A stretch of DNA of 64,000 nt from Cronobacter malonaticus LMG 23826 (GTDB lineage Bacteria; Pseudomonadota; Gammaproteobacteria; Enterobacterales; Enterobacteriaceae). The notes under the pieces are model-generated. The model ran no database searches. It had not been told where the DNA came from and worked only from the letters and a program-made list of their open reading frames with translations. This document shows positions 35,317 to 45,364 of the stretch, piece by piece. Each line of letters starts with the position of its first letter. Positions within the stretch are counted from its first letter, which is position 1. The stretch is taken from the NCBI RefSeq assembly GCF_001277215.2, contig NZ_CP013940.1:2728001-2792000 (forward strand), in the 5' to 3' direction. Position numbers and translations under genes: made by a program.

Positions 35317-35366
35317 AGGCTCTTGTGCGTTCCCCCATTTTAAACAGGCTTAGCAAGGAGCAACCC

Positions 35367-36677
35367 TTGAACACATTTTCGGTTTCCCGTCTGGCGCTGG
35401 CGTTCGCTTTTGGCGTGACACTGACTGCATGCAGCTCAACGCCACCGGACCAACGTCCTTCTGAACAACGCGCGCCGGGTACGTCGGCTCGCCCGGTGCT
35501 GTCTGCGGATGAAGCGAAAAATTTCGTCCCGGCCCGCTATTTCTCCAATGTCGATCCGAATGCCGCGCCGTGGGCGCCCTCCCCGATTCGACTGCCTGAA
35601 AAAGCGGACTTTGTGGTCGGCCAGGCGGGCGAGCAGGGCGTGACCCACACCAGCATTCAGGCGGCCGTTGACGCCGCTATTGCGCGCCACGCGACGGCAC
35701 GTCAGTACATCGCTGTGCTCCCCGGCACCTATGAAGGCACCGTTTACGTGCCTGCGGCACCGGGCAGCGTGACGATTTACGGCACCGGCGAAAAACCGCT
35801 GGATGTGAAAATCAGCGCCGCGCTGGACAGCGAAATGGATGCCAACACCTGGCGTCGTACCGTGAACCCGTCCGGCAAATATATGCCCGGCAAACCGGCC
35901 TGGTATATGTTCGATAACTGCCAGAACCGCCGCAACGGCACCGTCGGCCTGATGTGTTCCGCGGTGTTCTGGTCGCAGAATAATGGCCTGCAACTGCAAA
36001 ACCTGACCATCGAAAACAGCCTCGGCGACGCCGCAGGCGAAGGTCAGCACCAGGGTGTCGCGCTGCGTACCGATGGCGACCGCGTGCAGATCAACAAAGT
36101 GAATGTCCTGGGCCGCCAGAATCCGTTCCTGGTGACCAACAGCGATATCCGCAACCGCTTCACGCCGGATCGTCTGACCCGCACGCAGGTGACGAACAGC
36201 TACGTGGAAGGCGATGTGGATCTGGTCGCGGGCCGCAGCGCGGTAGTGTTTGATAACACCGAATTCCGCGTGGTGAACACACGTACCCAGAAAGAAGGTT
36301 ATGTGTTTGCGCCAGCGACCATGCCGAACTTCTATTACGGCTTCCTCGCCGTGAACAGCCGCTTTGTGGCGGCAGGTGAAGGCGTGGCGCAGCTTGGCCG
36401 CGCATGGGATATGGACGCGAGCGCCAATGGTTATACCCCAGGCCAGACGCCGAACGGTCAGGTGGTTATCCGCGACAGCGTGATTGACGCCGGTTTCAAC
36501 ACCGCGCAGCCGTGGGGCACCGCGCTCGGTTCACAGCGTCCGTTCACCGGCAACACCGGCGCGCAGGACGATAAAGGCAATATCCAGCGCGATCTGAACG
36601 ATGCGAACGCCAACCGTCTGTGGGAATACAACAACCGCGGACTGGGCAGCAAAGTGGTTGCCGAACCGAAAAAGTAA
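35367..36677 (+). CDS. ybhC: Outer-membrane lipoprotein YbhC, pectinesterase family
   Basis: 436 residues. A lipoprotein signal ends at C22 (VTLTACSS). The mature part is a right-handed beta-helix of carbohydrate esterase family 8 (TIQAAVDAAI; GTVYVPAAPGSVTIYG; LQLQNLTIENS; VALRTDGDRVQI; NSYVEGDVDLVAGRSAVVF). E. coli YbhC is an outer-membrane acyl-CoA-thioesterase-like or pectinesterase-like protein whose real substrate is uncertain. The start is TTG at 35367 after AAGGAG, aligning with E. coli MNTFSVSRL; an upstream ATG at 35325 would spoil the signal peptide. Confidence 0.92.
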   Translation: MNTFSVSRLALAFAFGVTLTACSSTPPDQRPSEQRAPGTSARPVLSADEAKNFVPARYFSNVDPNAAPWAPSPIRLPEKADFVVGQAGEQGVTHTSIQAAVDAAIARHATARQYIAVLPGTYEGTVYVPAAPGSVTIYGTGEKPLDVKISAALDSEMDANTWRRTVNPSGKYMPGKPAWYMFDNCQNRRNGTVGLMCSAVFWSQNNGLQLQNLTIENSLGDAAGEGQHQGVALRTDGDRVQINKVNVLGRQNPFLVTNSDIRNRFTPDRLTRTQVTNSYVEGDVDLVAGRSAVVFDNTEFRVVNTRTQKEGYVFAPATMPNFYYGFLAVNSRFVAAGEGVAQLGRAWDMDASANGYTPGQTPNGQVVIRDSVIDAGFNTAQPWGTALGSQRPFTGNTGAQDDKGNIQRDLNDANANRLWEYNNRGLGSKVVAEPKK

Positions 36678-36701
36678 TCGCCCGGCATTAACGGACGTCA
36701 G

Positions 36702-36730
36702 AAAAAAGGGGGAGCAATCCCCCTTTTTCT
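36702..36730 (+). terminator. ybhC terminator
   Basis: AAAAAGGGGG and CCCCCTTTTT pair around AGCAAT, followed by a T-rich stretch 25 bp after the ybhC stop. Confidence 0.85.
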
Positions 36731-36830
36731 TTGCCTGTTTGTTGACGCAAGGCAATCGCCTGACGGCGGCGGTCCGTATGATTAAAGCGTTGAGAACAAC
36801 AGACGTGCAGGGTGGCTCACCACCGCCCAT

Positions 36831-36858
36831 AAAAAACCTCGCCGCGGCGAGGTTTTTT
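36831..36858. terminator. Bidirectional terminator, mainly for pgl
   Basis: A perfect palindrome with half-site AAAAAACCTCGCCG, giving a 12-bp stem ending in A/T runs on both strands. It abuts the pgl stop on the minus strand. Confidence 0.88.
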
Positions 36859-36862
36859 ATTT

Positions 36863-37864
36863 TTACGCGTCGAAGGCGTTAATGACGACCCACATCGGGC
36901 CCTGTCCTACTGCGTAACGGCCTTTCTCCGCGAGCAGCCCCTGCTCGCCTTCAATGCCGTAAACCGCAATGTGATGCGATTTCTGGCCGGCGGCAATCAG
37001 ATACTGCCCGCTGTTGTCGATGTTGAAGCCGCGCGGCTGGGTTTCGGTTGGCTGGTGCCCCTGCACCGCCAGGACGCTGCCATCTTCAGAAACGGTGAAG
37101 ACCGTAATGACGCTCGCGGTGCGGTCACAGGCGTAGAGATGACGGCCATCCGGCGTAATGTGAATATCCGCCGCCCAGCGGGTGTCGGAGAAATCGGCCG
37201 GCATCATATCCAGCGTCTGCACGCATTCAATGTTGCCGTGCGGATCGCTCAGCGCCCACACATCCACCGAGCTGTTCAGCTCATTCACACAGTAGGCGAA
37301 CGGCTTGCTCGGGTGGAAGACCATATGGCGCGGCCCGGCGCCCGCGACGGTGGTGACTTCCGCTGGCGTTTGCGGCTCAAGGTGGCCATCGTCGGTCAGC
37401 GTAAACAGGCAGATGCGATCCTGCTTCAGCGCAGGCACCCACAGCGTGCGGTTATCCGGGGAGATATTCGCGGAGTGGCAGCCTTCCAGCCCTTCTACCA
37501 CAGTGACGGTCTCGCCCGGCAGGCCGTCGTTCAGGCGCACCACGCTCACGCTGCCTGCGTTATAGGAGCCGCTGAACAGGAAACGACCGGTATGATCGGT
37601 CGAAATGTGCGTCGGGCTGCCCGGCAGCGGCGCTTCGCCCGCCTCGCTGAGCGTGCCGTCATGTGCGGCGATGCGATACGCGATAATGCGAAACTCCGGG
37701 CGCACGCCAACATAGAGGAAACGCTTGTCAGGACTGATGACCATCGGCTGAACCTGCCCTGGCGCATCCACCACCTGCAACAGCGTCAGCGTGCCCTGCG
37801 GCTCCAGACGCCAGACGTGGATCTGCTGGCTCTCCGGGCTTGCGGTATAAACGGTTTGTTTCAT
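36863..37864 (-). CDS. pgl: 6-phosphogluconolactonase (YbhE type)
   Basis: Pgl hydrolyses 6-phosphogluconolactone in the oxidative pentose phosphate pathway. 333 residues, a seven-bladed beta-propeller with repeated [44 protein letters not shown] blocks. Conserved catalytic-region residues occur in [10 protein letters not shown] and [11 protein letters not shown]. The start at 37864 (MKQTVYTAS) follows AAGGAG and aligns with E. coli; a frame extension of six codons is not needed. It is divergent from ybhA. Confidence 0.96.
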   Translation of the reverse strand: MKQTVYTASPESQQIHVWRLEPQGTLTLLQVVDAPGQVQPMVISPDKRFLYVGVRPEFRIIAYRIAAHDGTLSEAGEAPLPGSPTHISTDHTGRFLFSGSYNAGSVSVVRLNDGLPGETVTVVEGLEGCHSANISPDNRTLWVPALKQDRICLFTLTDDGHLEPQTPAEVTTVAGAGPRHMVFHPSKPFAYCVNELNSSVDVWALSDPHGNIECVQTLDMMPADFSDTRWAADIHITPDGRHLYACDRTASVITVFTVSEDGSVLAVQGHQPTETQPRGFNIDNSGQYLIAAGQKSHHIAVYGIEGEQGLLAEKGRYAVGQGPMWVVINAFDA

Positions 37865-38015
37865 GAATACTCCTTGCTTCACTGAGCCTGAAAGACTGTT
37901 TCAAGGGTAGCGTGTTTTATCTTCCTGTGCCGACGCAGGCCTTGCGGGTTTTGCGCGACGTCTGTCGCGGTGTACCATCAACCGGATATTCTGACTGACG
38001 ACTCTGGAAACCTGC

Positions 38016-38834
38016 ATGACTTTTCGCGTAATCGCTCTCGACTTAGACGGCACATTGTTAACTGCTCAAAAAACCATCCTCCCGGAATCCCTCGACGCGC
38101 TGGCGCGCGCGAAAGCGGCCGGGCTGAAACCGGTGATCGTCACCGGGCGCCACCATAATGCCATCCACCCTTTTTATCAGGCACTGGCGCTCGATACACC
38201 TGCCATTTGTTGTAATGGCACTTATTTGTATGATTATCAAGCGGAAAAGGTCATTACGGCCGATCCGATGAGCCCGCAACAGGCTGAAGGGCTGCTGGAA
38301 TTACTGAGCGACGCGGGAATCCCGGCGCTGATGTATATGGATGACGCGATGCTGTATGAACACGCCTGCGGCCATATCGAGCGCACCCAGAACTGGGCGC
38401 TGCGCCTGCCTGAAGCTCAGCGCCCGGTGTTCCGTCAGGTCGATTCGCTGCGCGAGGCGGCCCGCTCGGTGGAGAATATCTGGAAATTCGCGCTCACCGG
38501 GGAAGACATTCCGCGTCTGCAAAGCCTCGCGCTGACGATTGAGCGCGAGCTGGGCCTCGCCTGTGAGTGGTCATGGCACGATCAGGTGGATGTGGCCGCA
38601 CCCGGCAACAGCAAAGGCAAACGCCTGGCGCAGTGGGTGGAATCGCAGGGATTATCGATGGATCAGGTGGTAGCCTTCGGGGATAACCATAACGACATCT
38701 CCATGCTGGAGCGCGCCGGGCTTGGCATCGCCATGGGCAACGCCGACGACATTGTGAAATCACACGCCGACAAAGTCATTGGCCCCAATAACGAGGCCAG
38801 CATTGCCGACGCGCTGCGTCAGTGGGTGCTTTAA
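38016..38834 (+). CDS. ybhA: HAD-family phosphatase YbhA (pyridoxal phosphate phosphatase)
   Basis: 272 residues of the Cof-type HAD subfamily. Catalytic motif I is DLDGTLLT at 9-16, motif II VTGRH, motif III at KGKRL, and motif [14 protein letters not shown] near residue 226. E. coli YbhA dephosphorylates pyridoxal 5'-phosphate and some sugar phosphates. The stop overlaps the 3' end of modC by 4 bp, tail to tail. Confidence 0.94.
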   Translation: MTFRVIALDLDGTLLTAQKTILPESLDALARAKAAGLKPVIVTGRHHNAIHPFYQALALDTPAICCNGTYLYDYQAEKVITADPMSPQQAEGLLELLSDAGIPALMYMDDAMLYEHACGHIERTQNWALRLPEAQRPVFRQVDSLREAARSVENIWKFALTGEDIPRLQSLALTIERELGLACEWSWHDQVDVAAPGNSKGKRLAQWVESQGLSMDQVVAFGDNHNDISMLERAGLGIAMGNADDIVKSHADKVIGPNNEASIADALRQWVL

Positions 38835-39889
38835 GTCGTTATCGAGACGCTTTTTATCTGGGCGTAGAGCCACAGGCCGGGCTTGATGGCCAGTTCATCG
38901 CGCGCCCACGGGCTGATGCGCGCCCAGAGGGTGCGCGAGCCTACCTCCAGTTGCACTTCCACCTGCCCGTTGTCGTCGTAACACTGCGCCACACGGGCGC
39001 GCAGAATGTTGCGGATGCTGCTTTGCAGCGGCGGCTGTAACACCAGCGACACGTCAGACGCCTGAATGCGAATGCGCAGCGCCGTCTGAAGCGGCTTTTC
39101 GATACGGTTAACCCACAGGTGCTGATCGCCCAGCGCCAGCGCCGTCATCGCGTAATGCGGATGATGCTCAAGCACCGTGACTTTCAGCACGCTGCTCTGC
39201 TGCTCCGGCGGCAGCCAGGGGTGCATCACGCTGCTGCCCCAGATATCCTCCAGGCTACCGAACGCTTTCACCTCGCCCTGCTCCAGCACCAGCACTTTAT
39301 CGGCCAGATGCAGGATCTCCTCCAGCGAATGGCTGACATAGAGCATGGGGATATTGATTTCGCGCGCCAGTCGTTGCAGGTACGGCAGCAGCTCGCGCTT
39401 GCGCGGCACGTCGAGCGAGGCGAGCGGTTCGTCAAGCAGCAGCAATTCCGGCGCCGTCAGCAGCGCCCGGCCAATCGCCACGCGCTGTTTTTCACCGCCC
39501 GAGAGGGTCCCCGGCAAACGGTCGAGCAGCGGCTCGATGCCGAGCAGCGTCACCAGTTTGTCAAACTGCGCCGCCATCTCTTTCGCCATGCCATATTTCA
39601 GGTTGCCGCGCACGTTGTAGTGCGGGAAGAGCCGCGCATCCTGAAAGACATAACCGACGCGGCGTTTTTCCGGCGGCAGAAAAGTGTCGGTTTCGGTGTC
39701 GCTCAGCACGCGATCGTTTAAGACGATGCGCCCGTGCTGCGGGCGGGTCAGGCCGCTAATGGCGTTAATCAGCGAGGTTTTGCCCGCGCCCGACACGCCA
39801 AACACGGCGGTAATGCCGCTCCCCGGCAGAGTTTCGTTAACCGTCAGGCGATGCTTGCCGAGCACCTGGGTGAAATTGAGTTCCAGCAT
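38831..39889 (-). CDS. modC: Molybdate ABC transporter ATPase
   Basis: ModC (352 aa) energises molybdate import. Walker [10 protein letters not shown] is at 31-39, signature LSGGEKQRV and Walker [13 protein letters not shown]. The C-terminal quarter is a Mop domain that binds oxyanion and can inhibit transport ([18 protein letters not shown]). The ATG shares one base with the modB stop (TGATG), so it is translationally coupled. The frame extends upstream inside modB, which is not used. Confidence 0.96.
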   Translation of the reverse strand: MLELNFTQVLGKHRLTVNETLPGSGITAVFGVSGAGKTSLINAISGLTRPQHGRIVLNDRVLSDTETDTFLPPEKRRVGYVFQDARLFPHYNVRGNLKYGMAKEMAAQFDKLVTLLGIEPLLDRLPGTLSGGEKQRVAIGRALLTAPELLLLDEPLASLDVPRKRELLPYLQRLAREINIPMLYVSHSLEEILHLADKVLVLEQGEVKAFGSLEDIWGSSVMHPWLPPEQQSSVLKVTVLEHHPHYAMTALALGDQHLWVNRIEKPLQTALRIRIQASDVSLVLQPPLQSSIRNILRARVAQCYDDNGQVEVQLEVGSRTLWARISPWARDELAIKPGLWLYAQIKSVSITT

Positions 39890-40581
39890 CAGGATGCCCC
39901 CAGACGGCGGCGGCTCTGGCGCGCCAGCCATTCAGAAAACATCAGCGAGCAGAGCGCCAGCACAATGGCGATAACGCACAGGCGCGCGGCGGCACCCTCG
40001 CCGCCCGGCGTCTGGATAAGCGTATACATCGCCGACGGCAGCGTGCGGGTTTCGCCAGGAATATTGGAAACAAAGGTAATGGTCGCGCCGAACTCACCGA
40101 GCGAGCGGGCAAAGGCCAGCACGGTGCCGACGATAATGCCGGGCAGCATCAGGGGCAGCGTGATAGTGAAAAAGACGCGCCAGCGGCCGGCACCGAGCGT
40201 ACGGGCCGCGGCCTCAAGACGGATATCGACCGCCTCCAGCGAAAGGCGAATGGCGCGCACCATCAGCGGAAACGCCATCACCGCCGAGGCGAGCACCGCC
40301 CCGCGCCAGGTAAACGCGAGCGTGATGCCGAAGAGATCGTAAAGCCATTCGCCTATCAGACCGCGACGGCCAAACACCACCAGCAGCAGATAACCGACCA
40401 CTACGGGCGGCAGCACCAGCGGCAGATGAACCACGCCGTCCAGAAGCGTTTTGCCCGGGAAGGTGCAGCGCACCAGCACCCAGGCGAGAAGAACCCCGAA
40501 GGGCAAACTGATAACTACCGCAAGCGTAGAGACTTTGAGGCTAAGCAGTACCGCCTGCCATTCGGGTTCCGTCAACATCAT
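39889..40581 (-). CDS. modB: Molybdate ABC transporter permease
   Basis: An inner-membrane channel subunit of 230 residues with about five or six hydrophobic segments and the cytoplasmic coupling EAA motif ([20 protein letters not shown]). Two adjacent ATGs (40581 and 40578) follow the modA stop; either overlaps it. It works as a dimer with two ModC. Confidence 0.95.
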   Translation of the reverse strand: MMLTEPEWQAVLLSLKVSTLAVVISLPFGVLLAWVLVRCTFPGKTLLDGVVHLPLVLPPVVVGYLLLVVFGRRGLIGEWLYDLFGITLAFTWRGAVLASAVMAFPLMVRAIRLSLEAVDIRLEAAARTLGAGRWRVFFTITLPLMLPGIIVGTVLAFARSLGEFGATITFVSNIPGETRTLPSAMYTLIQTPGGEGAAARLCVIAIVLALCSLMFSEWLARQSRRRLGAS

Positions 40582-41354
40582 TGGCTGGTTGTAAATCCGT
40601 ATCGTTTAAACACTGCGGCAGCTTCCGGGCCTTGCAGATAGTGGTAAAACGCGCTGACCGTCGGGTTGTTATGCCCGTCGATGATCGCCAGCGGGTATTC
40701 CACTTTCTGATGGGAATCCTCCGGGAAGGTGCCAACCACTTTCACACCGTGGCTTGCCACGGCGTCAGAACCATACACGATGCCCAGCGGGGCTTCGTTG
40801 CGCTCCACCAGCGCCAGCGCGCCGCGCACATCTTCCGACGGCGCGAGTTGCACAGAGAGCGTCTCCCACGCGCCGAGTTTTTGCAACGCCTCTTTGGCGT
40901 AAATCCCGGCCGGCACATGCGCCGGATCGCCCACCGCCAGACGGCCGCCTTTCAGCAGGCTTTTCCAGTCGGTGCTGCGGTTAATCACGATATCGCCCTG
41001 CGCGCTTTTTGCCGGTGCCATCACCACAAGACTATTGCCGAGCAGCGTTTTACGGCTCTGTGCGTCAATCGTTTTTTTATCAGCGGCGTAATCCATCCAC
41101 TTCTGATCGGCGGAGATAAAAATATCCGCAGGTGCCCCCGCTTCAATCTGGCGCGCGAGCGTGGAAGAGGACGCGAACGACGAGACCACTTTCACCTGAT
41201 GCCCTTTGGCATAGTCTTTAGCGATATCCTGCAGCGCGTTAGTCAGCGACGCGGCGGCGAACACCGTTACCGTGTTGTCCTGCGCCAGAGACGCGCCAAC
41301 TGCGCCCGCGCTTAAGGTGACGCCGAGCGCCAGTTTTAACCACAATTTTGCCAT
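40578..41354 (-). CDS. modA: Molybdate-binding periplasmic protein
   Basis: ModA (258 aa) captures molybdate and tungstate in the periplasm. A Sec signal peptide occupies about residues 1-24 (LALGVTLSAGAVGASLA). The mature part has the ligand-site stretches TVFAAASLTNAL and SFASSSTLARQIEAGAPADI. The first gene of modABC, transcribed behind a perfect ModE box. Confidence 0.96.
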   Translation of the reverse strand: MAKLWLKLALGVTLSAGAVGASLAQDNTVTVFAAASLTNALQDIAKDYAKGHQVKVVSSFASSSTLARQIEAGAPADIFISADQKWMDYAADKKTIDAQSRKTLLGNSLVVMAPAKSAQGDIVINRSTDWKSLLKGGRLAVGDPAHVPAGIYAKEALQKLGAWETLSVQLAPSEDVRGALALVERNEAPLGIVYGSDAVASHGVKVVGTFPEDSHQKVEYPLAIIDGHNNPTVSAFYHYLQGPEAAAVFKRYGFTTSQ

Positions 41355-41373
41355 GAGAGAGTCCTTACCGTTT

Positions 41374-41397
41374 CGTTATATATTAAATAATATAACG
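41374..41397. promoter_or_regulatory. ModE box of modABC
   Basis: CGTTATAT, 8 bp of AT-rich sequence, ATATAACG: perfect dyad half-sites, 20 bp upstream of the modA start. ModE-molybdate represses modABC in E. coli. Confidence 0.92.
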
Positions 41398-41462
41398 CTG
41401 CGGACAGGGTTTTCCCAGTAATTATCTATCGGCAAAAAAAGCGGCGGCTTGAGGGTTCAGAA

Positions 41463-41488
41463 AGGAAAACGCCCGGCAAAGCCGGGCG
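41463..41488 (-). terminator. acrZ terminator
   Basis: On the minus strand CGCCCGGC and GCCGGGCG pair around TTT, followed by TTTTCCTTT, 11 bp after the acrZ stop. Confidence 0.85.
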
Positions 41489-41498
41489 CGGGGGGGAA

Positions 41499-41648
41499 TC
41501 AGCGGTGCTGTTTAGACTGGTCTTTGTGACCGATGCCGGAGAAGATATTGAACACTTCACCGAGGCCCCAGATTAACCCCAGGATCACGGCCATCACCAC
41601 CGGCACCATAATCACGGCAAATGCCAGACTTTTCAACAACTCGAACAT
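41499..41648 (-). CDS. acrZ: AcrZ, small accessory protein of the AcrAB-TolC pump
   Basis: A 49-residue single-helix inner-membrane protein ([20 protein letters not shown] then [16 protein letters not shown]). It binds AcrB and changes its drug preference. The sequence matches E. coli AcrZ closely through the helix and varies only in the last ten residues. The start at 41648 follows a GGAGG-type site (TCAGGAGGCAACC on the minus strand). A longer in-frame upstream extension is not credible. It lies between modA and modE as in E. coli. Confidence 0.95.
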   Translation of the reverse strand: MFELLKSLAFAVIMVPVVMAVILGLIWGLGEVFNIFSGIGHKDQSKQHR

Positions 41649-41776
41649 GGTTGCCTCCTGAAAACAGTAAACCGTCATTCTAGCGGCATTGGCACGAAAC
41701 ATCCTGCCCTTTTGTGCCATTTGCGCCAACCCGCCGCTTTCCTTCACAATAGTCTTTTGCCCGGCTGGAGGCCACC

Positions 41777-42568
41777 ATGCAGGCCGATATTCTCCTTACG
41801 CTTAAACTGCACGACAAAATTTTTGCCGACCCGCGACGCATCCATCTGCTGAAACAGGTGGCGCTGACGGGCTCCATCAGTCAGGGCGCGAAACTCGCGG
41901 GCATCAGCTATAAAAGCGCGTGGGACGCCATCAACGAGATGAACCAGCTTGGCGATAAACTCCTGGTGGAACGCGCCACCGGCGGCAAAGGCGGCGGCGG
42001 CGCGCAGGTGACGCCTTACGGCGAGCGGCTTATCGCACTCTACGATTTGCTGGGGCAGATCCAGCAAAAGGCGTTTGACGCGCTTTCTGACGACGCGCTG
42101 CCGCTGGACAGCCTGCTGGCCGCCATCGCCCGCTTCTCGCTGCAAACCAGCGCCCGCAATCAGTGGTTCGGCGAAGTCGTCAGCCGCGACGCCTGCCCGG
42201 TTCAGGAAACTATTGAGATTGCACTCGCCGGGAGCGGCACGCGGATCAACGCCGCGGTCACTACGCAGAGCGCCGAGCGGCTGGCGCTTTCGCCGGGCAA
42301 AGAGGTGCTGGCGCTCGTTAAAGCGCCGTGGGTGCATCTCACCCGCGATCCGCAGGAGGCCGCCCATGCCGATAACCAGCTCGCCGGCACCATCAGCCAT
42401 ATCGCCCGTACCCCGCAGCACTGTGAAATTCTCCTGACGCTGCATGACGGGCAGACGCTCTGCGCCACGCTGACGCCGGAAGCCGCGCAGGCGTTAGACC
42501 CGCAGGAAGGCCTGCCGGTGACGGCCTGGTTTAACGCCGACAGCGTGATCGTCGCCACCCTCTGTTAG
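41777..42568 (+). CDS. modE: Molybdate-responsive regulator ModE
   Basis: ModE (263 aa) is a dimeric DNA-binding protein that represses modABC and activates moa and molybdoenzyme genes when molybdate is bound. The N-terminal winged helix contains [21 protein letters not shown]. Two C-terminal Mop domains bind the oxyanion ([28 protein letters not shown]). Two ModE boxes in this window are likely targets. It is followed by modF after 71 bp. Confidence 0.96.
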   Translation: MQADILLTLKLHDKIFADPRRIHLLKQVALTGSISQGAKLAGISYKSAWDAINEMNQLGDKLLVERATGGKGGGGAQVTPYGERLIALYDLLGQIQQKAFDALSDDALPLDSLLAAIARFSLQTSARNQWFGEVVSRDACPVQETIEIALAGSGTRINAAVTTQSAERLALSPGKEVLALVKAPWVHLTRDPQEAAHADNQLAGTISHIARTPQHCEILLTLHDGQTLCATLTPEAAQALDPQEGLPVTAWFNADSVIVATLC

Positions 42569-42598
42569 CACGCGACGTTGACATTGCGCCGTGAAAAA

Positions 42599-42637
42599 CG
42601 TATCCCTGTGGTTTTGCGCTGCAAAAAATGGGATACG
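42599..42637 (+). other. Inverted repeat over the modF ribosome site
   Basis: CGTATCCC (42599-42606) and GGGATACG (42630-42637) can pair across 23 nt. The right arm contains the purine-rich ribosome site of modF (start 42640), so the hairpin could reduce modF translation relative to modE. Confidence 0.5.
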
Positions 42638-42639
42638 GG

Positions 42640-44112
42640 ATGACAACGTTGCAAATTATGCAAGGCACGTTTCGCATTGGCGATACGCGCGCGCTTCATA
42701 TTGAGGATCTGACCATCCAGGCGGGCGAAAGCTGGGCGTTTGTCGGCGCTAACGGCAGCGGGAAATCGTCCCTTGCGCGGACGCTGGCGGGCGAACTCAT
42801 CACAGAAAAAGGCGAGCGCGTTTGTCACTTCTCCCGCATCGCCCTGCTCTCGTTTGAACAGTTGCAAAAGCTGGTCAGCGCCGAGTGGCAGCGTAATAAC
42901 ACCGATTTGCTAAGCCCCGATGAAGACGACACCGGGCGTACCACCGCGCAGATTATTCAGGATGAAATCCATGACCCGGCGCGCTGCGCGGCGCTGGCGG
43001 CGCGTTTCGGCATCGACGCGCTGCTGGCGCGGCGATTTAAATATCTCTCCACCGGCGAAACCCGCAAAACACTGCTCTGCCAGGCGCTGATGTCGCAGCC
43101 CGATTTACTGATCCTCGACGAGCCGTTTGATGGCCTCGACGTCGCCTCACGCGAACAGCTCGCGCAGCTGCTTGGCGAGCTGAATGCGCAGGGCCTGACG
43201 CTGGTGCTCATTCTGAACCGCTTTGATGAAATCCCCGATTTTGTGCAGCACGCGGGCGTGGTGGCGGACTGCACGCTGGTGGAGACAGGCGATAAAGCCA
43301 CGCTCCTGAACCAGGCGTTAGTGGCGCAACTGGCTCACAGCGAGCGATTGTCGGGCGTGCAACTGCCGGAGGCGGACGCCCCCGCGGCGCGCCACACGCT
43401 CAATGCCAGCGAGCCGCGCATTGTGCTGCGCAACGGTGTGGTCTCGTATAACGACCGCCCGGTCCTCAACAACCTGAGCTGGACGGTGCGCCCCGGCGAA
43501 CACTGGCAAATCGTCGGCCCCAACGGCGCGGGGAAATCGACGCTGTTAAGCCTCGTGACGGGAGACCATCCGCAGGGCTACAGCAATGACCTGACGCTCT
43601 TTGGCCGCCGTCGCGGCAGCGGCGAAACCATCTGGGATATCAAAAAGCATATCGGTTATGTGAGCAGCAGCCTGCATCTCGATTACCGCGTCAGCGCCTC
43701 GGTGCGCAGCGTGATCCTTTCCGGTTATTTCGACTCCATCGGCATTTATCAGGCCGTCTCGGACCGCCAGCAGCAGCTGACGCGCGAGTGGCTCGATATT
43801 CTCGGCATGGACGACGCCACCGCCGACGCGCCGTTTCACAGCCTCTCCTGGGGCCAGCAGCGGCTGGCGCTGATTGTACGCGCGCTGGTAAAACACCCGA
43901 CGCTGCTGATCCTGGATGAGCCGTTGCAGGGACTCGACCCGCTGAACCGCCAGCTGGTGCGCCGTTTTGTGGATGTGTTGATTAGCGAAGGCGAAACGCA
44001 GCTGCTGTTTGTCTCGCACCACGCCGAAGACGCGCCGCAGTGCATGACCCACCGTTTAACCTTCATTCCTGACGGCGACAGCTACCGTTATCAGTTCGAT
44101 ACGCTGCGTTAA
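42640..44112 (+). CDS. modF: ModF, duplicated ABC ATPase (PhrA)
   Basis: 490 residues with two ABC domains: the first has GANGSGKSSL, LSTGETRKTL and LLILDEPFDGLD; the second has [23 protein letters not shown] and LLILDEPLQGLD. It was once taken for a photorepair protein (phrA). It is co-transcribed with modE but is not needed for molybdate uptake in E. coli, and its true role is open. ATG at 42640 is preferred to 42628 by alignment with E. coli. The stop lies inside a perfect 20-bp palindrome (44101-44120). Confidence 0.93.
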   Translation: MTTLQIMQGTFRIGDTRALHIEDLTIQAGESWAFVGANGSGKSSLARTLAGELITEKGERVCHFSRIALLSFEQLQKLVSAEWQRNNTDLLSPDEDDTGRTTAQIIQDEIHDPARCAALAARFGIDALLARRFKYLSTGETRKTLLCQALMSQPDLLILDEPFDGLDVASREQLAQLLGELNAQGLTLVLILNRFDEIPDFVQHAGVVADCTLVETGDKATLLNQALVAQLAHSERLSGVQLPEADAPAARHTLNASEPRIVLRNGVVSYNDRPVLNNLSWTVRPGEHWQIVGPNGAGKSTLLSLVTGDHPQGYSNDLTLFGRRRGSGETIWDIKKHIGYVSSSLHLDYRVSASVRSVILSGYFDSIGIYQAVSDRQQQLTREWLDILGMDDATADAPFHSLSWGQQRLALIVRALVKHPTLLILDEPLQGLDPLNRQLVRRFVDVLISEGETQLLFVSHHAEDAPQCMTHRLTFIPDGDSYRYQFDTLR

Positions 44113-44243
44113 CGCAGCGTTGTTACGCGGGCCGGGCGTTTCCCTGCCCGCGCCCCGCTGTCACTTTCAGATTACCTGCAAATGCGCGCTTCGCGTTTTG
44201 TTTTACAATGGCTTAGCGTTGTGAGCCAGATGAGTGAAAAGCA

Positions 44244-44259
44244 GTGTAAACGATTCCAC
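44244..44259 (+). promoter_or_regulatory. gal external operator OE (GalR/GalS)
   Basis: GTGTAAACGATTCCAC is, as I recall it, identical to the E. coli OE operator. It lies 94 bp upstream of the galE start. Confidence 0.92.
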
Positions 44260-44306
44260 TAATTTATCCCATGTCACACTTTTTAGCGCTCTGTTATGCT
44301 ATGGTT
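44260..44306 (+). promoter_or_regulatory. gal promoter region P1/P2 with CRP site
   Basis: The CRP region ATCCCATGTCACACTTTT follows the operator. Overlapping -10 elements are TATGCTA (44295-44301, P2) and TATGGTT (44300-44306, P1), 5 bp apart as in E. coli. CRP activates P1 and represses P2. Confidence 0.85.
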
Positions 44307-44337
44307 AATACATACCATAAGCGTAATGGAGCCAAAT

Positions 44338-45354
44338 ATGCGAGTTCTGGTAACAGGTGGTAGCGGTTACATCGGAAGTCATACTTGTGTACAGCTGCTG
44401 CAAAACAATCACGATGTCGTCATTCTTGATAACCTCTGCAACAGCAAGCGCAGCGTTCTGCCGGTGATTGAGCGTCTGGGCGGTAAAGCCGCGACGTTTA
44501 TCGATGGCGATATCCGCGATGAAGCGCTGCTGCGCGAGATTTTCCACGACTACGCCATCGACACGGTGATCCATTTCGCCGGTCTGAAGGCGGTCGGCGA
44601 ATCCGTCGCGAAACCGCTGGAGTATTACGACAACAACGTCAACGGTACGCTGCGCCTGATCTCCGCGATGCGCGCTGCGGGCGTCACCAATTTTATTTTC
44701 AGCTCCTCCGCGACCGTTTACGGCGACCAGCCGAAAATCCCTTATGTCGAAAGTTTCCCGACCGGTACGCCGCAAAGCCCGTATGGCAAAAGCAAGCTGA
44801 TGGTCGAGCAGATCCTGACCGACCTGCAAAAAGCCTGCCCGGAGTGGAGCATCGCGCTGCTGCGTTATTTCAATCCGGTCGGCGCGCATCCGTCAGGCGA
44901 TATGGGCGAAGATCCGCAGGGCATCCCGAACAACCTGATGCCGTATATCGCGCAGGTGGCGGTCGGTCGTCGTGAGTCGCTGGCGGTTTTCGGTAACGAT
45001 TACCCGACCAAAGACGGCACCGGCGTACGCGACTATATCCACGTCATGGATCTCGCCGACGGCCACGTGGCCGCGATGCAGCAACTGGCCGATAAGCCGG
45101 GCGTGCATATCTACAACCTCGGCGCGGGCGTCGGCAGCAGCGTGCTGGATGTCGTGAACGCGTTCAGCAAAGCCTGCGGCAAGCCTATCAATTATCATTT
45201 CGCGCCGCGCCGCGACGGCGACCTGCCCGCGTACTGGGCGGACGCCACTAAAGCAGACCAGGATCTGAACTGGCGCGTGACGCGTTCATTACAGGAAATG
45301 GCGGACGACACCTGGCGCTGGCAGTCACGTCATCCCCAAGGTTATCCCGATTAA
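44338..45354 (+). CDS. galE: UDP-glucose 4-epimerase
   Basis: GalE interconverts UDP-galactose and UDP-glucose. 338 residues, as in E. coli. NAD-binding TGGSGYIG is at 6-13; the catalytic set is S124 (FSSSATVYG), Y149 and K153 (SPYGKSK). The start at 44338 follows ATGGAG; an in-frame extension to 44296 lies within the promoter. It is first in galETKM. Confidence 0.97.
   Translation: MRVLVTGGSGYIGSHTCVQLLQNNHDVVILDNLCNSKRSVLPVIERLGGKAATFIDGDIRDEALLREIFHDYAIDTVIHFAGLKAVGESVAKPLEYYDNNVNGTLRLISAMRAAGVTNFIFSSSATVYGDQPKIPYVESFPTGTPQSPYGKSKLMVEQILTDLQKACPEWSIALLRYFNPVGAHPSGDMGEDPQGIPNNLMPYIAQVAVGRRESLAVFGNDYPTKDGTGVRDYIHVMDLADGHVAAMQQLADKPGVHIYNLGAGVGSSVLDVVNAFSKACGKPINYHFAPRRDGDLPAYWADATKADQDLNWRVTRSLQEMADDTWRWQSRHPQGYPD
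44357..44372 (+). promoter_or_regulatory. gal internal operator OI inside galE
   Basis: GTGGTAGCGGTTACAT matches the E. coli OI operator, within galE codons 7-12. It is spaced 113 bp centre to centre from OE, allowing the GalR-HU repression loop. Confidence 0.9.
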
Positions 45355-45364
45355 AGGAAGTCAG

